Assembly: GCA_947247005.1 (NCBI GenBank)
Contig: OX365954.1
Location: 326,001 to 390,000, forward strand
Direction: 5' to 3'
DNA length: 64,000 nt
Source: Spisula solida
Taxonomy: Eukaryota; Mollusca; Bivalvia; Venerida; Mactridae
Each line of letters opens with the position of its first letter. The first letter of the stretch is position 1. Made by a program: the position numbers and the translations under genes. Of the stretch, positions 23,501 through 35,065 are shown piece after piece. The notes below the pieces were generated by a model. The model did not search any database and was not told the origin of the DNA. It saw nothing but the letters and a program-made list of their open reading frames with translations.

Positions 23501-24485
23501 CATTTATCTAATGAAGTTCCACTAATTAGAATACTCTAAATTTATACTCTATACTGAGTAAGTTTTTGTCTTTATCTGAAATTTGAAAATAACAAAAACA
23601 TCAGATTTTACAGTTAACACATGTGGTACTAGACCTTTGTTCTTTAAAATTATTTAATATACTAATTAATATCTTATTAGACGCAGCAGGAAGTAATGAT
23701 ACATCTGTCTCCACTTGTGAGACGGCCAAATAAATGACCATATATATTGTCAGTAGGCAGTGTGCCTGTTGACTGCCATGTTCGTCATCATAAGCCGAAA
23801 TACTTCAGTGTAGCAGCCTTGTCAGTGCCAACACGGCCTTGTCAAGAATGAGTACTTGAAAATCCTGAAAATGACGAGAAATGAAGAATGATGATCAATT
23901 TAAATCAGTAACAGTTACTTGACACTTCTGAATTCTAAGCAACCTGAACGGTGTTAGTACATGTATACACTATATAGGATACACTAGGGCCTGACCATGT
24001 CGTGCAAAAAAAGCAAGCTTATTAACCATGGCTCTTGCGAACAGTTAAAGACAATCGCATATATAAAAATTTATATATATGTTGTTCGAATAAAGCAAGT
24101 AGAACTCTTGCATCTACATAAAACTAAGCATCCTTATTGTATGGAATATAGGACATATTGGGAAATTTTTATTTCTCGACATTCTTTGAAAAGTGTATGT
24201 AGAAAGCTACACTTCTGCAAGTCCTGGAACACATGAGGCTGACAAAAAGCTGCATAACTGATTGTAGATACTCATAGTATGGCGATAGTCTGGTGTAAAT
24301 GAATTACAACTGATAAATCTAGCAGCATACTTATAGAGCTTAAAAAGAAGCACAATGATGCTCTATAAACTATCCTATATGGAGATAACAGTTACATGTA
24401 TTTTGTTAAATTTGAAAAATACTAACATGTATACTTTTTGGGACATGTCTAGGTGAAACGTCAAATTCTTCCAACACATGATTTT
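23501..24485. other. Intergenic, nothing supported
   Basis: An open frame at 23997-24236 is AT-rich and has no supporting signals. Confidence 0.35.
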
Positions 24486-24985
24486 TGTTAGCTCACCTGT
24501 CACAGGGTGAGCTTTTGTGATCACTCTTTGTTCTTCATTTGTCCACAATTACTTGTGAACACATTAGAGGACACAATTGAGCCAATCTTCATGAAACTTG
24601 GTCAGAATGTTTATCTGTATGAAATCCAGGTTTAAGTTTGAAACTGGGCATGTAGGGTCAAGAACTAGGTCACAAGGTCAAATCTTAGGAAAACCTAGTT
24701 AACACATCAGAGGACACAAGTTTGATCCAATATTAATGAAACTTGGTCAGAATGTTTATCTACAGGTATGAAACCTAGGTAAAGTTTGAAACTGGGTCAT
24801 GTGGGGTGGAAAACTAGGTCACTAGGTCAATTATTTGAAAACTCCTTGTGAACCCATTAGAGGACACAAATATGGCCCAATCTTCACGAGTTTGTTAAAC
24901 AACAAAGACAGGTAAGTAACATAGGGCCCATTGTGCCCCCTGTGGGGTTTTCAGACACTTTCCTGTTTTGGGCCCTCTTGTTTGG
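24486..24985 (+). repeat. Bivalve-type interspersed repeat with internal duplications
   Basis: It starts GTTAGCTCACCTGTCACAGG and then GTGAGC, a short hairpin. It contains about three imperfect copies of a roughly 125-bp block (ACACATTAGAGGACACAA…AATCTTCATGAAACTTGGTC…TTTGAAACTGGG…CTAGGTCA). It ends GTGCCCCCTGTGGGGTTTTC…GGGCCCTCTTGTTTG. I associate this layout with dispersed repeats in bivalve genomes. The class was not settled here. Confidence 0.6.
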
Positions 24986-24996
24986 TTTTCAGACAC

Positions 24997-25200
24997 TTTC
25001 CTGAGTGGTACACCTCAGAAGTGGCCGGTTCAATTCCAGGCTGTCTTAAACATGTTACTGGTATCAACTAATATCATAGCTCCCTAGTTTCAGATGCTAG
25101 TTCTAGGACTGCTGGTTGACCCAGTGTCAGAATAATGTGACTGAATAATCTCCATATGACTGAAATATTGTGTGTGGGACTTACGGTAATGACAATCTTT
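24997..25200 (+). mobile_element. tRNA-derived SINE-like unit
   Basis: CCTGAGTGGTACACCTC is A-box-like and GGCCGGTTCAATTCCAGG is a clear B box. The 3' part ends ATATGACTGAAATATTGTG, similar to mollusc SINE tails I know. Partial. Confidence 0.45.
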
Positions 25201-25360
25201 TCTATGAACTTAAAATAGTAATGGTTAGAGGAAGCCACAAAGCTTTTTTTGTGACCTTGTTTCTTAGCCCAAGTGTTAATAATGTTTGCAGAAAATATTC
25301 GAATTAAACATATTCATAACACAAACAAACAATTGCGACCCTATTTAAACTCTTATTTCG

Positions 25361-25590
25361 CCGCCTCCTCGATTCCCTAGTGGTTGAGCGTTTATTCCAG
25401 TGCAGGAGGTCTCGGGTTTAATCCCTGGCTGTGTCATACCAATAGACGAAATAAAAATTGGTACCAGAAATTCCATTGCTAGACGCTCAGCATAAAAGGG
25501 AAACTGGCTTCTTTCTCTCCTACCCTTGTGGTGGTTGGCAACACCAGGAATGAGGTGTCTAGAGTGATAATGAGTTCGAATAAATTAATG
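25361..25590 (+). mobile_element. tRNA-derived SINE-like unit
   Basis: CCTAGTGGTTGAGCG is A-box-like and GTCTCGGGTTTAATCCCTGG is B-box-like. The body has GACGCTCAGCATAAAAGGGA and TGTGGTGGTTGGCAACACC. The right end overlaps AT-rich sequence. Confidence 0.5.
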
Positions 25591-25671
25591 TAAAAAATTA
25601 ACTCGGTATTCTCAATAAAGTTACTTTAGCGTTATGTTACTTAATTTGTGCTGTACATATGTAGAGCTCTA

Positions 25672-25920
25672 CTAACCGGGACAAGAGAAATACAGTTCTC
25701 CTTTCCACAGCTTACGCTCTTCCTGAAGGCATTTCCCGGCATTTGGTACAAAGTTACTACAAACACATCAATCAGGTACTGTCACATCTGGACCTGGATG
25801 GTTGCCACCTGGTTGCCTCTCAGCCGGCCTAATGTTGTCAATCATGACAGTTGGATTCTTCTCCAGGGCATGAAGAAGAATGCTCCGACATTAATCCACA
25901 CTCATCTGGTTGATTGCCTC
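25672..25920 (-). pseudogene. Gene C: decayed P2X7-like C-terminal (P2RX7_C) domain exon
   Basis: The segment follows a good acceptor (TTGCTTATTTTTCATCCAG) and reads in one frame for 82 codons to TAG at 25672-25674. It contains two internal stops, TAA at 25891-25893 and TGA at 25768-25770. The text around them is protein-like: EAINQMSVD, stop, CRSILLHALEKNPTVM, DNIRPAERQPGG, DVTVPD, stop, CVCSNFVPNAGKCLQEERK. The helical stretch, then proline-rich stretch, then WCxCxxC.P…EER.CC is the pattern of the P2X7 intracellular domain as found in many invertebrate P2X7-like proteins. Here the Trp codon is TGA and the third Cys is Phe, so the zinc-site motif is broken. The family call rests on memory of the motif and is moderately sure; the decay is directly visible. 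Confidence 0.5.
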
Positions 25921-26768
25921 CTGGATGAAAAATAAGCAATTAAGAAATATTGATAAAACATTACACAACTACCATGCTACACCCTACAAAATATAAGCAT
26001 GTAAACAAATGCAGTATAACCTCTCTAGAGTGACACCATTTAGAAATCACAACACTTGGTCATACATATGCTATTGATCTTTAGAGGTAAACTTTCTAAT
26101 AAATGGTTATTTCTGGAACAAAACAATTATGTTGCTTAACAGAGGTTGTTGCTCTGTGAAGGACTGCTCGGAAAAGGTTGCACTGTTTATACATTACAGT
26201 AGAAATATACATAATGTTGATAATATCGCCTACAATGTTAGGAGCGGTCGTGTATAAAGGTATTATATAGCCCATGCTTTTGGATGTAGATGTCTCGGGT
26301 ATAACCCATGCTTTCACCACTGCTCAATTACTTTGAGCAAGAAATACACACCATTCTTCACAAAGCCAGGTGTATGTATAGATACTTGAGAAGGTCGAGC
26401 CGTTATCAATGTGGAGCTGTGTGTTACAGCCCACTTGAACTCAATGATCTGGGTATATACATAAAATGATAATGTCTGTCCATAGATCTCAATTGTAATT
26501 TTAGATCTTTGATCTGTCTAAAAACAGTCTATTGAACAGAGTGAGATGTATGGCTAAAAGCTGACTTTCTTAATCCTATTATGGATAAATAATTAAATTA
26601 AACATCAAATATGTGCATTGAAGCATATCAAATCCCTGGGCAGTACTTTACAAAATACTGAAATAGTAACGTCCTGTAGAACACGTCTCAAAACAGAAAG
26701 TGATATTACCCTCATGGTGCCCTGCCTCTGTTCAACAAGGAGGACCGCTTCCTCAGCTCTTCTCGGTT
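25921..26768. other. Intron of gene C
   Basis: Mostly AT-rich. The segment 26700-26768 is GC-richer and may be a decayed part of the neighbouring exon. Confidence 0.35.
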
Positions 26769-26909
26769 CTAATCTACTGCTTGAACACAAGGGTGACGGC
26801 CCCACATTTTACTTCTGGAGCCCCTTGCGCTTCTGGCACCCTGAGGCCTACAACGTCCTATTCCCCTCACATGCCCCTGGGCTTGTTGACGGATTGAAGT
26901 TTCATCTTT
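26769..26909 (-). pseudogene. Gene C: second exon, possibly read-through and decayed
   Basis: It follows acceptor CTGCTTGTTTACAG and continues the phase-0 frame of the start exon: KDETSIRQQAQGH, then an Arg/Gly-rich run (GARSARGSRSK) to TAG at 26769-26771. A GTGAGG donor after codon 13 (26871) would give a 39-bp exon instead. Arg/Gly-rich N-terminal parts occur in invertebrate P2X7-like proteins (established from memory). The region is GC-richer than its surroundings. After the TAG the same frame shows another helix-like run (NREELRKRSSLL), so the stop may be a disabling mutation. Confidence 0.4.
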
Positions 26910-27512
26910 CTGTAAACAAGCAGTCTGTTACATCATATGGATCACAATAAAAACAATTTAACTAGATACCTGTCATTGCTTAAGTTAAAGGTTTTTAGAA
27001 CTCTCAGTCTATCTTTGACAGAAATATGCATGTCAGACTCATAGATTACATGCCTTCAGATTGGTATACACGTCCGAATCAAGAACGTATGGATATCAGA
27101 ATAATATTTCCACAAGATAGCGCAGCTTTGCCAAAAAATAGCTGTGGAATTTCCAACAGAACAACAGAACGGTGGGAAATGCAACCAGCGTCAGGGGCGA
27201 ACGGTATTTGGTGCGAATATTCGTATATGCCGTTGTCGATGGGCGAACATTGCTCAAGTTAAATAAAAATTATACTAATGAGTAATTCATATTGATTTTT
27301 GCCACCTAGCCAGGAAATTCACATAATCTACGCATCAGCAACGCTTAGCACTAGAGGTAGAGTCTGAAAATTTCGCTTTTCTCAGAGTTTCGATAAGTTG
27401 CTGAAGTGCAAAAGATAGCAATTATAACAATTCAGGTAGTCATAAAGCGAGGAAATAATCACATTTATCCATAAGAAGTGAAGATCGGTAAAAACGTCGT
27501 ACAAAGTCTTAC

Positions 27513-27563
27513 CAAATCCATGTCAGGCTCGCCATCCGATTTAGCGGAGTTCGTTTCAGCCAT
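27513..27563 (-). CDS. Gene C: start-codon exon
   Basis: ATG at 27563-27561 (context CCAAAAATGGCTG) opens 17 codons, MAETNSAKSDGEPDMDL, then a GTAAGA donor in phase 0. A GGGCGG box and several CpGs lie 50-100 bp upstream, as expected for a promoter. The short acidic start is intact even though later exons look broken. The minus-strand order (27.5, 26.9, 25.9 kb) is consistent with one gene. Confidence 0.5.
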
Positions 27564-28801
27564 TTTTGGTTGACATATGTTGACCTTTCGTGAACTTCCG
27601 GTATGCATACATTAACGATCGGTAAATGCCGTGGGCGGCTGAGTGACTTCGTAAAAGACTCGTTTATTATAAGAACGCCAGTGTATTTCTCAATGAAACT
27701 TTGTCACGGATCTAATGATAAGTAGTTTAATCAAATGTAGCAATAATCCAGGTGTTAGATATTATTTCTCAGATGGGCCAGGTATATCTTTAATAATATA
27801 AAGTAATTAAAATACTGAACAATCAGTTTACATTCTCTAATATATAAAATTTAATGTGAATTTAAATATTTTATGTTACTGGTAGTAAGAATTAATTTAT
27901 AAACATTGAAATCAATACCCGAGTCCCGCTGTTTTTAGGTCTGATATCCGTACATCATGGTGTCACCAGCATGCATGTTTTATACGATTAAAGCTGACAT
28001 TATGGGTATAGTGCCAACGGTGTCATGTTCATAGAGCACATACCAATGGCTTCACCAATGTAATAAGTCATATAATAAGAATAGCCCAACATGAAATCTC
28101 ACCAGAAGCTTGCTCCAACTGTCAACCAGTCTCTTATTTCAATAATATATTGTTTAGAAATCTAACCCCAGAATGTTACTGCAATTTGAGGTATTGGTAC
28201 ACCGAAATGAAGAGTTACTTTCCACTATTGTCTCGCGTAAAAACCACAACACGATACCTGCGGCAAACCCTAAAAGTATAAAAACTTGTTAACATAAACT
28301 ACTAAATTATATTGGTAATCAGTCACACAAAAAATAAACTACATTAAGGTAATTGACATTTAATGACCAATTACAATTAATCCTACATCATTTAAAGCAG
28401 TTATTTGAGGGGTCAAGGTTGGGACACAGTTATCAAATAATACTTTTTATAAGCAGATAAATGATCTTTGTAAACTTATGGGGATTCAGATTGCGAGTAT
28501 CTGACTTGGAGAAACATCAAACGTATCTGATCGAAGTCAACTAATATCTCATTAAATCAAATTGTAAAATAATTGGGGAAATATGCTTTTAAACTGAACA
28601 TGCTTGAATTACTGAGAACATCAAGATAATGTTTATTTACGGGTTAATCATAATTTTAAGAAGAGCAATAAATTGATCATACAGTTGTGTATATTTGTTT
28701 TAAATATTATTGATTGCATTGCATTTTAATACTGAGTGTATATTGCCTTTAACTTGATGGTAGATTCTGCATGTTTTAAGTTACAGACACTCAGACAATA
28801 G
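27564..28801. other. Promoter side of gene C, then intergenic
   Basis: CpG-containing to about 27680, then AT-rich. A minus-strand segment at about 28202-28258 is open between AG and GT, but the donor is weak and it is not called. Confidence 0.35.
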
Positions 28802-29322
28802 CACACTGGGTCCCTCATCTCTGTCACACCAGCACAGGGTCCCTTATCTCTGTCACACCAGCACAGGGTCCGTCATCTCTGTCACACCAGCACAGGGTCC
28901 CCCATCTCTGTCACACCAGCACAGGGTCCCTTATCTCTGTCACACCAGCACAGGGTCCCTCATCTCTGTCACACCAGCACAGGGTCCCTTATCTCTGTCA
29001 CACCAGCACAGGGTCCGTCATCTCTGTCACACCAGCACAGGGTCCGTCATCTCTGTCACACCAGCACAGGGTCCCTCATCTCTGTCACACCAGCACAGGG
29101 TCCCTCATCTCTGTCACACCAGCACTGGGTCCGTCATCTCTGTCACACCAGCACAGGGTCCCCCATCTCTGTCACACCAGCACAGGGTCCCTTATCTCTG
29201 TCACACCAGCACAGGGTCCCTCATCTCTGTCACACCAGCACAGGGTCCCTCATCTCTGTCACACCAGCACAGGGTCCCTCATCTCTGTCACACCAGCACA
29301 GGGTCCCCCATCTCTGTCACAC
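28802..29322. repeat. 29-bp minisatellite, about 18 copies
   Basis: The unit is CACAGGGTCCCTCATCTCTG plus TCACACCAG. The variable positions are CC(C/G)TCATC, CCTTATC and CCCCATC. Confidence 0.97.
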
Positions 29323-29511
29323 CAATATTAAATGCCTGTCAGAGTGTCTAATAATATAGGAGTCTCACCAAGAATTGGATGCCTATCAAGCAACATGTTT
29401 CACTCAACAGGTCTTGTATCTAATTTTTCATGCGACTCCCATAGAAACTTTGTGTGAATGAATAAAACAGCCAAACTTCAATAGAATACAGTAAGGTGGT
29501 CTGGTTATCAA

Positions 29512-29770
29512 AGATATAACAAGAGATATTTGTAAAACACATATGCCCCATGGCAACCTAATAGTTAGAATGGTAAAGGTCACAGTGACCTTGACCTTAG
29601 ACCTACGGACCTCAAAATCAATTGGGGTCATCTACTATTGAAGACCAACCTCCATGTGAAGTTTGAAGATCCTTGAATTATTGAACGGAAACTATTTGGT
29701 CTACCGACCGTCTAACATGCGCAAAGCAATATACCCCCTCATCAAAGATGGGGGGGGGGGGGCATAATTA
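29512..29770 (+). repeat. Interspersed repeat ending in a poly-G/GGGGGCATAA hairpin
   Basis: It starts ACAAGAGATATTTG and contains GGTCACAGTGACCTTGACCT, CTACCGACCG and GCAAAGCAATATACCCCCTC. It ends in a G13-14 run followed by CATAATTATG. Same layout as 3150-3450 and 15838-15990. Confidence 0.6.
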
Positions 29771-31114
29771 TGAGAACTGGATGACATTCTATGGACATAC
29801 TGGTGCCTCTGTTATGTTACTGCTCTTGTAACAAAGCTATGAATCGAGCATTTGTACTTGATATGTCAGTGCTATGTGGTGAACATTTGTGTCAAGTAGA
29901 TTCAAAATTAGCAATGACAAAGTATTAGATAGTTTCCCACCATCAGAAGCATCAATCAGGTAATGTAAATATTGCCGTATTCATGAGATGGTCTGATTTC
30001 AGAGATGGTCCTTGCTCTAAGCTGTCGAGAAGAGTGAAAATTATTATCAAAGTTGTCCGCAGAATTACTGATACAAGATTTCCATTTTATCACCTGATCC
30101 TCCATTGGTAGGTACCTACAATGGATCAAAGGCTCTCAGTGCGATTTTAGGGGCTGGCAAAAATCCCCGCTAAACACTATAGAGTATAATTTTTTGCCGA
30201 ACCCTTAAGTCGCACCAAGAGCCTGTGCAATGGATTACCAAGCCATTTACATCACCGCATAAACCACAGTACAAAAGGAACATATATTTTATGAGCTGTG
30301 AGTTTTTTACAGACAAGATAATTAACATTCTGTTCACCCCGGTGCCCTTTGGCATTCTCCAGCAACTACTGTAATGTGTCATTTACATTATCATCCTATT
30401 CAAGGACTTTAAATAAGTGTAGGATTTATTTCTGGTGTATTATTAACCACTGCAGGCTTTTATCCTAATCTTTTAATGAATAATGCAGGATTTATTCAAA
30501 CAACAATGATAACAGGTTGAGTCACGACAGGCAGGAAGTCGCGTCAGCAACCAGCAACCAGGGCTGGTAAAACATGACTAATATTTATCATACACTAACA
30601 AACATGACAATATCATTACTTATCATTTCGTTAAATTTCCTCTACAATTTAACACACATAACAATAGGTGTTTCTTTTCTGACAATACCAGCACTGTATA
30701 GAATCTTGGAAAGCATGTAAAAAACGCCCTGAAATTAACAGTAAAAATCACTTAAACAAATTCTTCGTAGATAAACAGAATAATTTGAAAGTCATTTATA
30801 ACCAACACAATAGGAACTGGTTTACAACAGAAAGATTCATTATAATTTCGAAACCACCTTTCAGATATTATTAAGATGTATTATACAAAACAAGATGAAA
30901 CAACATGACCATTAAATAGCAATTTCCGAGGTCGGCAAAAAATGCCTGACAAAACTTTATATGAATGATATCACTTAACTTTTAAAAGGCTTCAGCAGAC
31001 AATAGCTTCAACAGGTAATAAATTTTAACTATAAAATGCCAAACATTTTCTTAAAGTTATGGTAATAGTACTTTGACTAATTAAAATCAAAGTTGTGTGA
31101 CAGTAATAAATTGG
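29771..31114. other. Nothing supported
   Basis: No clear exon or bounded element. Confidence 0.35.
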
Positions 31115-31278
31115 CTGGGAGCCAGCCACCCACTATATCAGTACAGGTTGATTCCTGGGAGCCAGCCACCCACTATTCCAGTACAGGTTGATTCCTGGGA
31201 GCCAGCCACCCACTATTCCAGTACAGGTGGATTCCTGGGAGCCAGCCACCCACTATTCCAGTACAGGTTGATTCCTGG
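31115..31278. repeat. 40-bp tandem repeat, 4 copies
   Basis: The unit is CTGGGAGCCAGCCACCCACT plus ATTCCAGTACAGGTTGATTC. Confidence 0.95.
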
Positions 31279-31506
31279 CTTGTTGTTCACATTGACATGA
31301 CATTAGATGACTCACATGAAATTATTTCAAATCCTTGATTTATCTACCATATAATTATTAATGTAGACATACAGATTGCATACATTACCTGATTACTAGG
31401 TTTTAAGTTACCGCAGTACTTAAGAGGTCACTGCCCATGCATTAAAATTATAGCAATCACTTAATTTAACACTTAAAGACACTGAATCACAATACTAACT
31501 GCTTAC

Positions 31507-31530
31507 CAAAAGCCACAAGAATACGATTAG
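31507..31530 (-). CDS. Gene D, possible 24-bp exon
   Basis: AATTTGTGTACATTCTAG precedes and GTAAGCAG follows a 24-bp segment that fits phase 0 after the exon at 33005-33045 (LIVFLWLL). It is very short and hydrophobic, so this is only a suggestion. Confidence 0.2.
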
Positions 31531-32020
31531 CTAGAATGTACACAAATTACATGCAAGGCCAGGCCACCCTAATTTAATTATTTGTTCAGCATTAACTAAG
31601 TTTAGCTAAAGTTCAGTCAGTATAATATAAGGAAATTAATTTCTATGGTCATTCACCAAAGAATTTCAGGAGTCATAAGAAGACCGGTCTTGGCCATATC
31701 AAATGAACAGTGGTCTTAATATTGTCAATACTTCCAGATACCTCTCAAAGGTCAAATTGGACTTACAAATAAATTCAGATTCAAATTAAATTATCACCAG
31801 GTGTATCTTTTATATTTTGTCTACCCATATTTATCTCCATTTTGGCCTAACATATTTAATTTCAGTCCGACAGGTTTTTAGTGTTCATCAGCCTTAATGT
31901 CTGACACATTTTTTTAACTTTGAAGTAATTCAAAGTGTATTACTATCAATAATCATTTGTTTTACAATAACAAAGATTAACAACTGAAACCAAGCAATTA
32001 TCAACAGAATTTGAACACAT

Positions 32021-32263
32021 TGCTGGCTGGCTTAGAATGAGAAGGGCGTGTACAAAATCGATATTTTGAGAAAACGAGAAAAAGCTGGCTGAAAACTACT
32101 CTTTACTTATGGAAAAACAAGCTTTTTCAACTTCAGTTTGGTCAACATGACCAGTTCCGATTTTCATTAAAATAAGCTCATAAGAATCGCCTTGTGGTGC
32201 GGATTGCAAATATGTATGAGTCTTAAAAGGTCATAAGTACCTTCTCATCCTAAGCCAGCAATA
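32021..32263 (-). mobile_element. CTGGCTTAG MITE, copy A
   Basis: Its ends read GCTGGCTTAGAATGAGAAGG and CCTTCTCATCCTAAGCCAGC. The interior matches copies at 40629, 48728, 53692 and 61711: TTTTGAGAAAAC, TCAGTTTGGTCAACATGACC, CATATGTATGAGTCTT-like blocks. Orientation is opposite to the last three. Confidence 0.8.
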
Positions 32264-33004
32264 CATGATGTGTGGTGTGAAGTGAGAAGAGAGAGGATGC
32301 AGTTCCTCACATGCCTCAATTAAATGACTCATTGTAACATTAATCATCAGTTTTACGAACACCTGCCCTATAATTAAAGTTTCCAAAGCTTGTCAATTTC
32401 ATGTCTGACTGTTTGTTTCATTAATTTAATGAAATTTAAACATTATTTGTTTTCACTCAGCACTAACATTCACACTGAATGTTGGCTGAACAACGTCAAT
32501 CAAATCACCGGGCATCAAATTCAGGGCTTAAAATTGAGAATGATAGCATTGTGAAAATTTGCGTCACTAAACAATGTCTTAATTGCGAAATAATTAGATG
32601 CTGGTAGTCTATTGACTTCGATCTACTTTGGACAAGCTTCTCCATATTAACTTGACTCGTCTTTCCCTGTGTAAGCAAGATCAATGGTCAATACTGAATT
32701 TACTGAATTTTAAAACAATTGAAGCCCAAAACCAGACCTTTATTCTCCAATTACAAGTTGAAACAACGAAGATATTAGCATAAAGCTGAAAGATATAAAA
32801 ATGCAAGTTCAATAAAAAAAGTTATGAGAAAATTCAAAAGTTGTAACTTTTTATAGAGAAACGATATTAACCAAAATTCATGATATTGACTAAATTTCAT
32901 TCATTTTGAGAAAATAAACAAGAGTATGACTAACTCAGACCACCAATTCAATATTTGTTGTCATTCAAACAAAGGCTGCAAATCATCATATAATCATCTC
33001 CTAC

Positions 33005-33045
33005 CATCTGTGCTTCTCCCTCTCTAACCATCACCAATATTGTTC
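33005..33045 (-). CDS. Gene D exon
   Basis: The acceptor is CACTGTATTATACAG and the donor ATG|GTAGGA. The phase-1 frame, set by the exon at 33433-33489, is open and reads TILVMVREGEAQM; the other two frames are closed. It leaves phase 0. Product not recognised. Confidence 0.5.
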
Positions 33046-33432
33046 CTGTATAATACAGTGACTGTCCCAGACAGAACATGGCAGCTGCTCAAGTTATATC
33101 ACAAAATCCACACAAAAAATGACGTTGAAGGCCATCATGAAATAACTGCTAGATAACATCATTATTAAATGTTGTTTTTCTAAAGAATTTGCTTTCTTTT
33201 GATTGTTGAGAAAACAGTTTATCATTCAAAAGGTTACAAACATAAATGTTCTGAAGTGTAAGGAAAATAACATGGTCTAGGAGACAGGACAAGAAACAGG
33301 GAAGCAAACAGGGATAATAATCCAGCAATTCATTAATTCTAGCCTTAGTCTGATTGAATAAAACCCTTCAAAGCACTCACATCACTCACAATTACTTGAA
33401 TTTCAAAATACATAAAACCTTCAGTAAATTAC

Positions 33433-33489
33433 CTGATTCAAGATGTGCCTTCCTGTAAACTAGTTTAAGCTTGTAGGTGGGTGTATCCC
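33433..33489 (-). CDS. Gene D exon
   Basis: The acceptor is GTATTATATCCTCCGTGCAG and the donor CAG|GTAATT. Only one of three frames is open. It encodes DTPTYKLKLVYRKAHLES, entering and leaving in phase 1. It fits directly after the exon at 47972-48072 (phase 1 out), implying an intron of about 14.5 kb that carries two or three minisatellites, unless further exons lie between. Product not recognised. Confidence 0.55.
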
Positions 33490-33645
33490 CTGCACGGAGG
33501 ATATAATACAGGCTCATACATAAATCTGATACCCAAACTAAATAATATCATTCAATAAATCAATACATGAAACTTCAATAAATACAAACTTATAGGATAG
33601 CAAGAAACGTTTGAAGCTGAAAGATATGCACAATCAGCAGCAATG

Positions 33646-34502
33646 ATGCAGCACACTGAAGATATCATAACCAGATAAATCTCTCATACATTCATCACAC
33701 ACATTGATGCAGCACACTGTAGATATCATAACCAGATAAATCTCTCATACATTCAATGCAGACATTGATACAGCACACTGCAGATATCATAACCAGACAA
33801 ATCTCTCATACATTCATCACACACATTGATACAGCACACTGCAGATATCATAACCAGATAAATCTCTCATACATTCATCGCACACATTGATACAGCACAC
33901 TGCAGATATCATAACCAGATAAATCTCTCATACATTCATCACACACATTGATACAGCACACTGTAGATATCATAACCAGATAAATCTCTCATACATTCAT
34001 CGCACACATTGGTGCAGCACACTGTAGATATCATAACCAGATAAATCTTTCATACATTCACCACACACATTGGTGCAGCACACTGTAGATATCATAACCA
34101 GACAAATCTCTCATACATTCACCACACACATTGGTGCAGCACACTGTAGATATCATAACCAGATAAATCTTTCATACATTCATCACACACATTGATACAG
34201 CACACTGCAGATATCATAACCAGATAAATCTCTCATACATTCACCACACACATTGGTGCAGCACACTGTAGATATCATAACCAGATAAATCTCTCATACA
34301 TTCATCACACACATTGATACAGCACACTGCAGATATCATAACCAGATAAATGTCTCATACATTCACCACACACATTGGTGCAGCACACTGTAGATATCAT
34401 AACCAGATAAATCTTTCATACATTCACCACACACATTGGTGCAGCACACTGTAGATATCATAACCAGATAAATCTTTCATACATTCATCACACACATTGA
34501 TG
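33646..34502. repeat. 61-bp minisatellite, about 14 copies
   Basis: The unit contains GCAGCACACTGTAGATATCA, TAACCAGATAAATCTCTC and ATACATTCATCACACACATT. The two main variants (GATACAGCACACTGCAG and GGTGCAGCACACTGTAG) are interspersed. It starts about 160 bp from the exon at 33433-33489. Confidence 0.96.
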
Positions 34503-34955
34503 AGATTTTGGCATAATTTCGCTGCAGCATATATATCCTATATAAGCTCGGAAATGTCAAATTGTCTGCAAGCCCTAGGCATGGTAACACTTCAGTTCAC
34601 TAAGTATCATTGCTTTTTGAGCACAACATGTCTTAGAAAGCGCGTCATTCTCCAGTGCGGGTATTGACATTGGTTTTCTTCAAATTTAATGAAATTTCAG
34701 TGCACTGTTTGTAGATCCAGAAAATTGAATATATTTCAGAGATCTGTATGCAGCTAGAACTGTTCAATACTTGTTCACCTACATGCACTTACAACAGTTC
34801 ACTTTTATCTGTCTATGTAATTATAAATATACCGGTAGTCACAACTGATGACATACTGCAATCATATGTGCAGTCAAACAGTCTTAAGCTAGTAATCAAC
34901 TGAATTAAGAAGTCATGTGACCTACAAAGTTAGTATGACGAAATCCCATTTCGTC

Positions 34956-35029
34956 CCTTTGGCGCAACAAGGTTGTATATCTTACTATGTACTATATTAT
35001 AGTGAGATACAACCTTGTTGCACCAAAGG
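34956..35029. repeat. Hairpin of about 32-bp arms
   Basis: CCTTTGGCGCAACAAGGTTG followed by TATATCTTACTAT is mirrored by ATAGTGAGATACAACCTTGT then TGCACCAAAGG with three mismatches and a loop of about 9 nt. It is likely a minimal fold-back element. It lies just upstream of the 56-bp array. Confidence 0.75.
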
Positions 35030-35065
35030 AAAAAATATATTTATTTCTGTTATATATACATCTGT

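Noticed and set aside
26618..26950. Plus-strand open frame with YFWSPLRFWHPEAY
   Set aside because: GC-rich and protein-like, but it is antisense to the minus-strand exon at 26769-26909, which has a good acceptor and fits the start exon in phase. The plus frame has no supporting signals.
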